A stretch of DNA of 64,000 nucleotides. Source: Bacteroidales bacterium (GTDB lineage Bacteria > Bacteroidota > Bacteroidia > Bacteroidales > UBA932). Positions 1-6,780 of the stretch are shown here, piece by piece (positions within the stretch are counted from its first letter, which is position 1; each line of letters begins with the position of its first letter). The notes beneath the pieces were generated by a model. It made no database searches. It saw nothing but the letters and a program-made list of their open reading frames with translations, and was not told where the DNA came from. The DNA lies in assembly GCA_017961345.1 (NCBI GenBank), contig JAGCXP010000003.1, positions 1 through 64,000 on the forward strand, written 5' to 3'. The translations under genes were made by a program, and so were the position numbers.

Positions 1-449
1 ACATTCTGCTGCAGGTGCTGGACGACGGGCGTCTGACAGATAACAAGGGACGGACGGTGGATTTCAAGAACACCATCCTGATTATGACCTCGAATCTCAA
101 GGAGGAGGAACTGAAGGCGACGATGCGTCCCGAATTCCTGAACCGTATCGATGAGATCATTACCTTCTCGCCGCTGACGCAGAAGGATATCCTGGCCATC
201 CTGCGGATTCAGGAGGCAGACCTGGCGCGGAAACTGGACGAGAGCGGCATCCGCATCGTGTTTACGGATGCGTTCGACGAGTATCTGAGCACGAAGGGTT
301 ACGATCCGCAGTACGGCGCGCGCCCCATCAAGCGGCTGCTCCAGCGCGAACTGGTCAACAAGATTGCGACGGCGGTGCTCGACGGCAGCGTCAAGCGCGA
401 CAGCGTCATTACCGTCACCATGAAGGACGGGGAGATTGCGCTCTCCTAA
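1..449 (+). CDS. clpB: ATP-dependent chaperone ClpB, C-terminal part (partial at left edge)
   Basis: This is the C-terminal end of the disaggregase ClpB, a hexameric AAA+ ATPase that rescues aggregated proteins together with DnaK. The frame is open from base 3 with no start in the window, so the gene is cut by the left edge. Visible are the end of the second AAA+ module (LDDGRLTDNKGRTVDFKNT, then IMTSN, then the arginine-finger region RPEFLNRIDEI) and the D2 small domain with GYDPQYGARPIKR, which carries the sensor-2 arginine. ClpA and ClpC share this part, but the LNRIDEIITFSPL stretch fits ClpB best. It ends just before a bidirectional terminator shared with the convergent lipoprotein gene. 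Confidence 0.9.
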   Translation, partial: ILLQVLDDGRLTDNKGRTVDFKNTILIMTSNLKEEELKATMRPEFLNRIDEIITFSPLTQKDILAILRIQEADLARKLDESGIRIVFTDAFDEYLSTKGYDPQYGARPIKRLLQRELVNKIATAVLDGSVKRDSVITVTMKDGEIALS

Positions 450-463
450 CGCGCTACAACAAC

Positions 464-498
464 AAAAAAAGGGTGACCGTTTTGGTCACCCTTTTTTT
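464..498. terminator. Bidirectional rho-independent terminator
   Basis: An 8-bp perfect stem (GGGTGACC at 471-478 with GGTCACCC at 484-491) and a 5-nt loop are flanked by seven A on the left and seven T on the right. It can therefore end clpB on the plus strand and the GLUG lipoprotein gene, whose stop codon lies at 497-499, on the minus strand. Confidence 0.85.
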
Positions 499-2971
499 AT
501 TCGAGCGTCCATTTCAGACGCGGGAGATTCTGGTTGAAATCCCAGATGGAGGAGCTCCAGTTGAGATACGAGGAGGAGCTGGCAAGCTGGGAAAGCGTCT
601 GACCGCTTACGCATTTGCCCTGGTAGGCGAAAATGGAGGAGCCATCCTGCGTCAGCGCCGTCTTCGTCGTCCGGGTGAGATTTCCGTCCTTATCGACGGT
701 AATCAGCGCGGCGGAGCTGGACACATTCTCGTGCTGATACGAACTTGTGAGCGGCAGTGTCTGTCCGGAATTGCCCCAATAGCCGTGGAGGGTCATATCG
801 GGATTGCGATAGTTGTCCGTCAGCGTGCAGAGCGGATGGGCGACACCCACCACGGCACCGGCACTCCATTTGTTCAGACCGGTCTGCCCCTGGACGCGTC
901 CGTTCCAGGCGGCGCATTTTTCTACCGTAGCGTGGGTCGTTTCAATCCGGCCTACGACGCCGCCGCGGGAATAACCATAGCTGACGGCGATATTACCCGT
1001 CGCATAGCAGCGCGCAATCGTAATCGTCCCGGTGAAATCGCCGGCGATGTTTCCGGCAAAACCACCGCAGCCATAAGAGTTGGCGGTCACCAGGCTACCG
1101 GTCGCATAACAGTCGTGAATGGAGTGGGTTCCGCTTCCGTCAACCTTGGCAACAAAGCCTGCGCTGGCAGAGCTGCCGTTGGGGTTGAAAGAACCCGTGG
1201 CATAAGACTCGGCAATCTGCACATTGTCCGTTCCGGTGATATATCCGACAAAACCGCCCACGGCATTCACATCCGAACCCGAAGCGCTCACATCTCCGGT
1301 CGCGTAACATTTCGAGATATCGGCTTTCTGCACCTGCCCGACAAAACCGCCACCAATGACGCCGTTAAGGGAAACGGAACAAGTGGAATAGCAACGCTCC
1401 ACCGTGCCGCCCACGGACAGGCCGATAAAACCGCCGGAACGGGAATAGTTGCCCGCGATCGTGGTGACGCTTCCGCCGGAATGGCAGCTGCGGATGGTTC
1501 CGGTGCCATCCAACTGACCGATGAATCCGCCGTTGTAGTAGGAGGAACCGGTCAGAGACAAGCCATCAACCCCACAGTCGGAGATTTCTTCAAAGGCGAC
1601 TACACTGCCGATGAGACCGCCGATGCGGGCACCGGTGGACGTTATGCTGCTGTTGTTCACAAAGCATCCGGTCACAACCTGGATGTTGTCTCCCTGGGCG
1701 GCCAGGATTCCGGCCATGACGGTGGAATTCACCGTCGAATTTTCGATGACGACATTGCTGCAGGAGCCTTTGACGCTCCTGGCATTCTCTCCGATATAAC
1801 CGGCCAGCACACCGCCTTTCTCACCGCCGCAAGTAATGGTGGCGCTGTCGAAGACGACATTCCGGACCGAGCCGTTGAGAACACCCGCAAAACTCGGCAG
1901 CTTGTAGGTGCTGCTGGAGGAAAGATGGCTGATGGTATGGAAGTCGCCGTCGAAATCGATGGCCTTCGAATACGGAGACACGTGATTCAGCGGCTCCCAG
2001 GCAACACCGTCGAGATCGACATCGTCAACCATCTTGAAGTAGGTGGTGGAACCGGCGGTCAGAAGGGATTGCATGGCCTGCATCTGATACTTGTCACCGA
2101 TCAGGTAGGCCTTGGCGGAGGTGGAACCGTCCGCGGTGGCGAGACCGGCGTGGGTGGCGGAAGCCGTGGCGTTGATGTTGATGGTGTTGCAGGCGTTGGC
2201 GTCGAAGGTCGTGGCGGCCATCTCGACGAAACGGGTGTAGACCTCGTGCTCATCGTTGTTGGAGTTGAACTTCACGAGAATCGTGGTGCCCGCAGGGACA
2301 TTGACGTCGCCCTCGGGGAGGGTGGCGAAAAGGTGCAGGATGTTGTCGCTACCGTCATCACCGGGAGTGGTGATGTTGATGGTCTGCTCGTTACCACCGA
2401 AGAAGATATCCTCGCTGGCGGTCATCTTCACGGAGGTGATGGTACCGGCGACCCCGGCGGGCAGTTTCGCGGTAACGGCGAGCACGCTGGAGACGTTCGC
2501 GAAGGAGATCTGGGTCAGATCGGTGACCGAGGTGGCAGTGGCCAGATACTTCAGATTGGCGACGGCACCGTCGGAAGCCATCGTAACCGTCGCAGCAGCA
2601 GCGCCGCTGCAGTCAATCACTTCGACATCATAAGAAGAAGCGGCAACGGGCGAACCGGTAAAGGACGCGCTCTTGGTGCCGGCTCCCTCGTCGAGGGTGA
2701 AGTCGGAATACTGACTGTGGTCGGCGTGGTTGTACACGCGAAGTTTGTCACCGGATTCCCAGGTCGTCGCCATGGAGCCGGAGGGTTTGCCGCCCGTGTA
2801 GGAGGGCGCACCGAAGCTCACTTTCGTTCCCAGGTCTTCCAGGGTGGCAGAAATGGTGAATGCACCATCCTGAGCAAATTCATTAGGAATAATGGTCCAT
2901 TCTTTGGCGCAGGATGCAAAGAAGGTAGCACCTGCCAGAAGGGCGAGAGTTTGGTTCAAAATCTTTTTCAT
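497..2971 (-). CDS. GLUG-repeat surface lipoprotein with fimbrillin-like N-terminus (824 aa)
   Basis: This is a predicted surface lipoprotein of unknown ligand. The signal peptide ends in a lipobox FASC with the lipidated Cys at residue 21. Residues about 35-280 resemble the fimbrillin/Mfa-like fold found in many Bacteroidales adhesins (WESGDKLRVYN, Ser/Thr-rich strands). From about 300 onward there are repeated GLUG-type motifs (GGFIGQLDGTG, GGFVGQV, GGFVGYITG) that build a beta-solenoid. The same layout occurs in the protein starting at 19025, but this one ends without the phosphodiester glycosidase domain. A strong Shine-Dalgarno (AGGAGG, 2985-2980) overlaps the TAG stop of the preceding 47-codon ORF, which suggests translational coupling. 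The domain families are assigned by eye. The role, binding or presenting a glycan, is inferred. Confidence 0.8.
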   Translation of the reverse strand: MKKILNQTLALLAGATFFASCAKEWTIIPNEFAQDGAFTISATLEDLGTKVSFGAPSYTGGKPSGSMATTWESGDKLRVYNHADHSQYSDFTLDEGAGTKSASFTGSPVAASSYDVEVIDCSGAAAATVTMASDGAVANLKYLATATSVTDLTQISFANVSSVLAVTAKLPAGVAGTITSVKMTASEDIFFGGNEQTINITTPGDDGSDNILHLFATLPEGDVNVPAGTTILVKFNSNNDEHEVYTRFVEMAATTFDANACNTININATASATHAGLATADGSTSAKAYLIGDKYQMQAMQSLLTAGSTTYFKMVDDVDLDGVAWEPLNHVSPYSKAIDFDGDFHTISHLSSSSTYKLPSFAGVLNGSVRNVVFDSATITCGGEKGGVLAGYIGENARSVKGSCSNVVIENSTVNSTVMAGILAAQGDNIQVVTGCFVNNSSITSTGARIGGLIGSVVAFEEISDCGVDGLSLTGSSYYNGGFIGQLDGTGTIRSCHSGGSVTTIAGNYSRSGGFIGLSVGGTVERCYSTCSVSLNGVIGGGFVGQVQKADISKCYATGDVSASGSDVNAVGGFVGYITGTDNVQIAESYATGSFNPNGSSASAGFVAKVDGSGTHSIHDCYATGSLVTANSYGCGGFAGNIAGDFTGTITIARCYATGNIAVSYGYSRGGVVGRIETTHATVEKCAAWNGRVQGQTGLNKWSAGAVVGVAHPLCTLTDNYRNPDMTLHGYWGNSGQTLPLTSSYQHENVSSSAALITVDKDGNLTRTTKTALTQDGSSIFAYQGKCVSGQTLSQLASSSSYLNWSSSIWDFNQNLPRLKWTLE

Positions 2972-2983
2972 AATGCTGTCCTC

Positions 2984-3127
2984 CTAGAAATCCTCGTCAT
3001 ACACATTGTTTACGCCCATATCAACAAGGTCATCCGTGTTGAAACTGCCGCAAATCAACTGTTCCGCCTGAAACAGGATGATTTTCACATCCGGCGCGAA
3101 ATACAAGGTTGCGTTTTGTTTTTTCAT
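2984..3127 (-). CDS. Micro-ORF A, 47-residue peptide upstream of the GLUG lipoprotein
   Basis: A short ORF of 47 codons plus stop, too small for usual gene finders. It begins MKKQNATLYFAPDVKIILF and ends NNVYDEDF. It shares its plan with micro-ORF B: a basic MK start, an aromatic residue then Pro near residue 10, a hydrophobic strand, a Glu-Gln/Met-hydrophobic-Ile segment, a Ser near residue 28, then an acidic tail ending VYD(E/P)(D/E)F. I see no signal peptide or membrane segment. Its TAG stop overlaps the ribosome binding site of the 824-aa lipoprotein gene, and an ECF-type promoter lies about 45 bp upstream. Small Bacteroidales proteins of similar look exist without a known function. No function is claimed. 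Confidence 0.6.
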   Translation of the reverse strand: MKKQNATLYFAPDVKIILFQAEQLICGSFNTDDLVDMGVNNVYDEDF

Positions 3128-3173
3128 GATATTAAATAAGTTAATAATTTTCTATCCGAACTTTTCGGGTTGA

Positions 3174-3212
3174 CGCCTATTAGTAAGCATTCCTCCGATG
3201 CACGCACAAAAA
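3174..3212 (-). promoter_or_regulatory. ECF-type promoter A (micro-ORF A and GLUG lipoprotein)
   Basis: On the minus strand the block reads TTTTTGTGCGT, a 13-nt spacer, then GCTTACTAATAGG. The GTGCGT box is at 3207-3202 and the GCTTACT box at 3188-3182. The boxes and the exact 13-nt spacing recur at four other places in the island, each ahead of an operon or gene. It differs from the housekeeping TAnnTTTG box. Confidence 0.75.
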
Positions 3213-3233
3213 TTTAAAATAACGTGTTTATTT

Positions 3234-3276
3234 ACACACAAAAATGCACAAAAACGCACAAAATCACACACAAAAA
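3234..3276 (-). repeat. Array of -35-like half elements between micro-ORFs A and B
   Basis: On the minus strand the element TTTTGTGNG/A recurs four times at about 10-bp steps (starting near 3276, 3264, 3254 and 3244). A fifth copy is the functional-looking -35 box at 3212. None of the four has a GCTTACT box 13 nt downstream. The spacing is about one helical turn. Confidence 0.5.
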
Positions 3277-3303
3277 TAGCAGCCGCCTCAAAAAGCAGCT
3301 GCT
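3272..3303 (-). terminator. Probable terminator after micro-ORF B
   Basis: On the minus strand a 10-bp stem with two G-U pairs (AGCAGCTGCT 3303-3294 with GGCGGCTGCT 3287-3278) and a 6-nt loop is followed by ATTTTTG. It would make micro-ORF B a one-gene transcript. Confidence 0.6.
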
Positions 3304-3347
3304 GTTCATGCAATTTAATATCGGTACCTCCGACTTAACGCCAGAGA

Positions 3348-3482
3348 TTAGAATTCGGGATCGTAAACCGTATAGTTATTCATATCCTGAAGTTGCTCTT
3401 CGGTAACGGAAGTGGCGATGAACATTTCAGGCCTAAATTCAATGACTGTCAACGCGGGAGTCGTATAAATTTCTCTTTTCAT
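3348..3482 (-). CDS. Micro-ORF B, 44-residue peptide with its own promoter and terminator
   Basis: An ORF of 44 codons plus stop. It begins MKREIYTTPALTVIEFRPEM and ends NNYTVYDPEF. It aligns with micro-ORF A: aromatic then Pro near residue 9, a beta-like VIEF stretch, then a Glu-Met-Phe-Ile-Ala-Thr-Ser segment, a Glu/Gln/Asp-rich middle and the tail VYDPEF. It has no signal peptide or membrane helix. It has a private ECF-type promoter (3503-3541) and a hairpin terminator (3272-3303), so it appears to be made as a separate transcript of the same regulon. Whether it is a secreted peptide, a regulator or a chaperone for the surface proteins cannot be told from sequence. Confidence 0.55.
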   Translation of the reverse strand: MKREIYTTPALTVIEFRPEMFIATSVTEEQLQDMNNYTVYDPEF

Positions 3483-3502
3483 ATATGTATTAGTTATCAG
3501 TT

Positions 3503-3541
3503 TTTACCTTATAGTAAGCGAAGTCCGCACATACACACAAA
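3503..3541 (-). promoter_or_regulatory. ECF-type promoter B (micro-ORF B)
   Basis: On the minus strand: TTTGTGTGT, 13 nt, GCTTACTATAAGG. The GTGTGT box is at 3538-3533 and GCTTACT at 3519-3513. It lies about 20 bp before the ATG of the 44-codon ORF and just after the terminator of the upstream operon. Confidence 0.75.
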
Positions 3542-3582
3542 TATAAAAAGAAGTAGCGACTTCCACAAGGAGAAGCCGCTAC
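3542..3582 (-). terminator. Terminator of the susC-susD operon
   Basis: An 11-bp stem with one G-U pair (3582-3572 with 3563-3553) and an 8-nt loop is followed on the minus strand by TTCTTTTTATATTT. It stands 27 bp after the stop of the phosphodiester glycosidase gene. Confidence 0.7.
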
Positions 3583-3608
3583 CACTTTTACGAAGTCGGG
3601 AGAAAAAG

Positions 3609-4868
3609 TTACCGCTTCAGGTCGCTGGTGATGTAGAACAGAGTACCGGCTGTGCGACGGGCTACTTCATTGTCCTTTATCCAGTAATATTCTTCCGGCT
3701 CTGTTCCATAAACCGGCCAGGAATTGTGCGGGTGGTTGACCATGTTGTGCTTGTCTCCCTTGCCATAAATCCACATCTGCGTACCGCCGCCACCATCAAG
3801 GTTCAACGCCTTGTAGCAGCCCAGCCCTTGCATCAACTTCGAGAGCTGCGGGGTGGTCATCCCAATCGCCCTTTGCGAGGTATTGGAACTGGTCCAGCGG
3901 CCGTCAACGGTTACTTGGACAACGGTCTTGCCATCTTCGGAAAGACCGATCGCCGTGCGGGGGTGGACGTTTTTCAAGAAATCCGCGGATGTTTCTTCCG
4001 GATAGGTTTTGATAACACCATCCATCACGAGCAGCGGTCCGCCACAACCGATGTCCGTCACCACGGAGGAATACCGGGCAGCCTGGGCGTCACCTGCAAT
4101 CTCCCGGATATCCAAGAGCCCGCTGTACTTGATCATCGCTCCGTTGTGGACGAAATAATCGCCGGTACCCGCACCATTCTTATCCTCACCGTTGACGCGG
4201 ACGTAGTGGCAGCAGGCCATGGAGGCGTTCGTTCCGGCAATCGCATCCACATATTCAGCTTTTTCATTGACATACAGGCGACCTTCTGTCCTATAGTCAA
4301 AGAAAATGCCGAAACTGTTGTGTGCGTTCATCCGGGCGCGGATGATGTCAATGTTGCGCCACTGTCCTTCCCACTGACCATGGAAATGAATCCAGTCCAC
4401 GCTGTCCGCCAGCGCCGTCACGCTGCCGCCGGACATTTTCGCAAAATCAATGCTCGGTTTGTAGGGATCAAATTCAGTCGGCACCGGAGGAGGTTCCGGG
4501 CCGGGTTCAGGATCGGGAATGTACTCCATCACGACCTCGTTGGACTCCTTGCCACGGACGCTGGCACGGACCTTCAGCTCGTTCAGACCCAGGTCGGGGG
4601 CCATGATTACAAGCCGGTCTTCGGATGCCCAGGTCACCTCGATGGACTTAGCATCCAGACCCACGCCGTAGAGGATTTTGTTTTCTTCCAGCACAGGGCT
4701 GAAGTTCGCTCCGTCAAAGCAGACGGCCTTACCCGCAACCACTTTGCCTTCATAGTCGGTCGAAATCTCCGCAATATAAGGATCCGGCCAGTTCACGGTC
4801 TTCTTGCCGCAAGCGTTCACCACAAGGATGAACGCCGGCAGCAATAGATATAAACGTAATTTTCTCAT
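3609..4868 (-). CDS. Phosphodiester glycosidase (NAGPA-type) lipoprotein
   Basis: A 419-residue lipoprotein (lipobox VNAC, Cys 20). Residues about 25-120 look like an IPT/TIG-type beta-sandwich, followed by a Pro/Glu linker (PDPEPGPEPPP). From about 140 comes a phosphodiester glycosidase domain of the NAGPA family, which in animals removes the covering GlcNAc from GlcNAc-1-phospho-6-mannose. Family motifs are clear: CGGPLLV, HPRTAIG, VTVDGRW, LNLDGGGGTQMW. It is the last gene of the susC-susD operon. Its catalytic domain is nearly the same as the C-terminus of the protein encoded at 15882-19025, which points to a common substrate. Cleavage of a sugar-phosphate diester is inferred from the family; the true substrate is unknown. 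Confidence 0.85.
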   Translation of the reverse strand: MRKLRLYLLLPAFILVVNACGKKTVNWPDPYIAEISTDYEGKVVAGKAVCFDGANFSPVLEENKILYGVGLDAKSIEVTWASEDRLVIMAPDLGLNELKVRASVRGKESNEVVMEYIPDPEPGPEPPPVPTEFDPYKPSIDFAKMSGGSVTALADSVDWIHFHGQWEGQWRNIDIIRARMNAHNSFGIFFDYRTEGRLYVNEKAEYVDAIAGTNASMACCHYVRVNGEDKNGAGTGDYFVHNGAMIKYSGLLDIREIAGDAQAARYSSVVTDIGCGGPLLVMDGVIKTYPEETSADFLKNVHPRTAIGLSEDGKTVVQVTVDGRWTSSNTSQRAIGMTTPQLSKLMQGLGCYKALNLDGGGGTQMWIYGKGDKHNMVNHPHNSWPVYGTEPEEYYWIKDNEVARRTAGTLFYITSDLKR

Positions 4869-4873
4869 ATGGG

Positions 4874-6742
4874 CTAATTAAGGGTAGGCTTAAGGGTAGG
4901 CTGGTTTCCGGAGAGATCCCAGATGCTGGTGTCCCAGTGAAGTGCAGTGGCCTGTTCAGAAACCGTTCCTTCCGAACCATAGTAGTTGCCCGTCAGCGAA
5001 ACGGCACCGTCAGGGAAGCAGAAATCACGTTCGGTAAGGTTCCAGGCAACAAAGCCGTTGCAGGAAATGGTCGTGTATACAGGTTCACGAACTTTACCCA
5101 GTACGATACCAACCTCAACATTGCCGTTGGTATCCGGTTTCATTTCGGACAGATCAACAGAGCTATAGCCGTTTACAATGGTGAGAGCGCCCCTTTCAAT
5201 ATCTCCGACGAAACCGCTGCTCCAACGGAATCCTTTCAATTTACCCGTTGCGTAGCAGTTGGAGATGGTCACAGAGCCGACCAAATTCGTGCCATCTGCC
5301 ACACGGCCGATAAGGGAGCCGTAACCGGCCTTGTTCTGGTCAGGGTTGGAAAGGGTGCCGGAATACCACGATTTGCTGACCGTGACGGAATTACGAGATT
5401 TGATAACGCCGATCAGACCGCCGGCAAAGTGTCCATTACCGGAAACATTACCGCTCACGGAGCAACCTTCGATGGTCGCATCGCCTTCAATCTGACCAAT
5501 CAGACCGCCGGCTCTGGAGTAGTTGTTGTCGGAAACATTGGTAACATTTCCAACGACGCGGCAGCCACGGATAACCACGGGGGAAGCGTCCTCTCCCGTC
5601 AAAAGCATACCAATCAGGCCACCCTCGTAATAACTGGACTTGGTCACATCGCCGGTAAACGTCGTATTGATGACCGAACCGGCTTCCATACGACCGATGA
5701 CACCACCCGTCTGAGGCTTATCGGACTCCACGGTAGCAGACACGGAGCAGTTCTCGACCACACCGCCGAGCATATGGCTGATAAGGCCGCCGTTGCGCTG
5801 CGCGGAGCCGTCGCCGGTGGAGGTCACCGTAGAGTTGGTGACGGTAACATTTTTTGCAATCAGGACGGTAGGCGTGGCGTTGGAACCGGCCTGTCTTGCC
5901 AGCACGCCCGCGCTGCCGCCAGTGATGGTAGCCTGGTCGAAGGTCAGGTTCTGCACGTTACCGCGCAGGGTGGTGAAGAATCCGCCCTTGCCGGAGAAAT
6001 TGCTGATCTTCTTTCCGTTGCCGTCCAGGGAAATCAGTTTGGTCTTGGACTCGTCCGGTTCGAAGGTGGTGGGATCGTAGTAGACGCAGTCGATGCCGGT
6101 CCATTCCACATCCTCCATATCGATGTTGTCCATCAGTTTGAAGTAGGTGGTCTGGGCGGGAACGAGCAGGTATTCAATCTGGGCGAGTTCTTCCACGTTG
6201 GTAATCAGGTAAGGATCGGCCTGCGTACCGGAACCCTCAACGGTGGAACCGGTCACCTTGACGAGCACGTAGGCGGCACCGCTTTTCTCATAGGCGGCAC
6301 TGCCGGAAACAGCCTTGATGACGACGGGCAGCAGATAGACCTGATCCGGGGTACAATCCTCGCCTTTCAGGCTGAGGGAACCCTTGGTGGATTTCTTGTT
6401 GTAACGGGAAAGCAAAAGCTGCCCGGAAGAGAACTCGAACGCGGTGGCAGGGAGCATCTGATAGGAGGTGCCGTGCGCGGCGTTGTAGGAAGCGACGAGG
6501 CTCTCGTCGGCGCCGAGCGTAATCTGCAGGGCGCTCTCCGGGCCGGGGTTCGAAGCCACCTGGGTCTCGAAGGGAAGGGTCTGGTGCTGAGGCACCTCGA
6601 CGATGGCAGGAAGATCGTTGACAACAATGCTCAATACCGCCACTTTACTGGTGGAACCACCGCCGGCAGCCTCGTCCTTCTTACAGGAGAAGACCATCAG
6701 GCAGGTTGCCAGGATGAGAAGGAAACTAGTTAACTTTTTCAT
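4874..6742 (-). CDS. DUF1735 and GLUG-repeat lipoprotein (622 aa)
   Basis: A predicted surface lipoprotein (lipobox VFSC, Cys 20). Residues about 35-160 match the DUF1735/BT_3987 N-terminal type often found on SusCD-linked glycan-binding lipoproteins (YNAAHGTSYQMLP, FSSGQLLLSRYNKKSTKG). After GTQADPYLI near 175 the rest is a GLUG-repeat beta-solenoid (GGLISHMLGGVVENC, TGGVIGRMEAG, GGLIGQIEGDA). It sits third in the operon susC-susD-this gene-glycosidase, 38 bp after susD, the usual place of a surface glycan-binding protein. It has no catalytic motif that I recognise. The binding role is inferred from position and domain type. Confidence 0.8.
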   Translation of the reverse strand: MKKLTSFLLILATCLMVFSCKKDEAAGGGSTSKVAVLSIVVNDLPAIVEVPQHQTLPFETQVASNPGPESALQITLGADESLVASYNAAHGTSYQMLPATAFEFSSGQLLLSRYNKKSTKGSLSLKGEDCTPDQVYLLPVVIKAVSGSAAYEKSGAAYVLVKVTGSTVEGSGTQADPYLITNVEELAQIEYLLVPAQTTYFKLMDNIDMEDVEWTGIDCVYYDPTTFEPDESKTKLISLDGNGKKISNFSGKGGFFTTLRGNVQNLTFDQATITGGSAGVLARQAGSNATPTVLIAKNVTVTNSTVTSTGDGSAQRNGGLISHMLGGVVENCSVSATVESDKPQTGGVIGRMEAGSVINTTFTGDVTKSSYYEGGLIGMLLTGEDASPVVIRGCRVVGNVTNVSDNNYSRAGGLIGQIEGDATIEGCSVSGNVSGNGHFAGGLIGVIKSRNSVTVSKSWYSGTLSNPDQNKAGYGSLIGRVADGTNLVGSVTISNCYATGKLKGFRWSSGFVGDIERGALTIVNGYSSVDLSEMKPDTNGNVEVGIVLGKVREPVYTTISCNGFVAWNLTERDFCFPDGAVSLTGNYYGSEGTVSEQATALHWDTSIWDLSGNQPTLKPTLN

Positions 6743-6780
6743 AATGTTTGTTATTAATTAAATGAGTTTATTGTTATCGG

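Noticed and set aside
473..3139. Long open frame on the plus strand (888 codons) opposite the GLUG lipoprotein gene
   Set aside because: It is an antisense shadow caused by codon bias of the real minus-strand gene. It has a low-complexity composition, no promoter or domain, and runs through a terminator. The same holds for the long plus-strand frames opposite 4.9-8.6 kb, 13.6-15.4 kb and 17.1-19.0 kb.
3234..3276. Repeats considered as a CRISPR array
   Set aside because: The units are about 10 bp with no spacers and no cas genes nearby; they resemble the -35 box of the local promoters.
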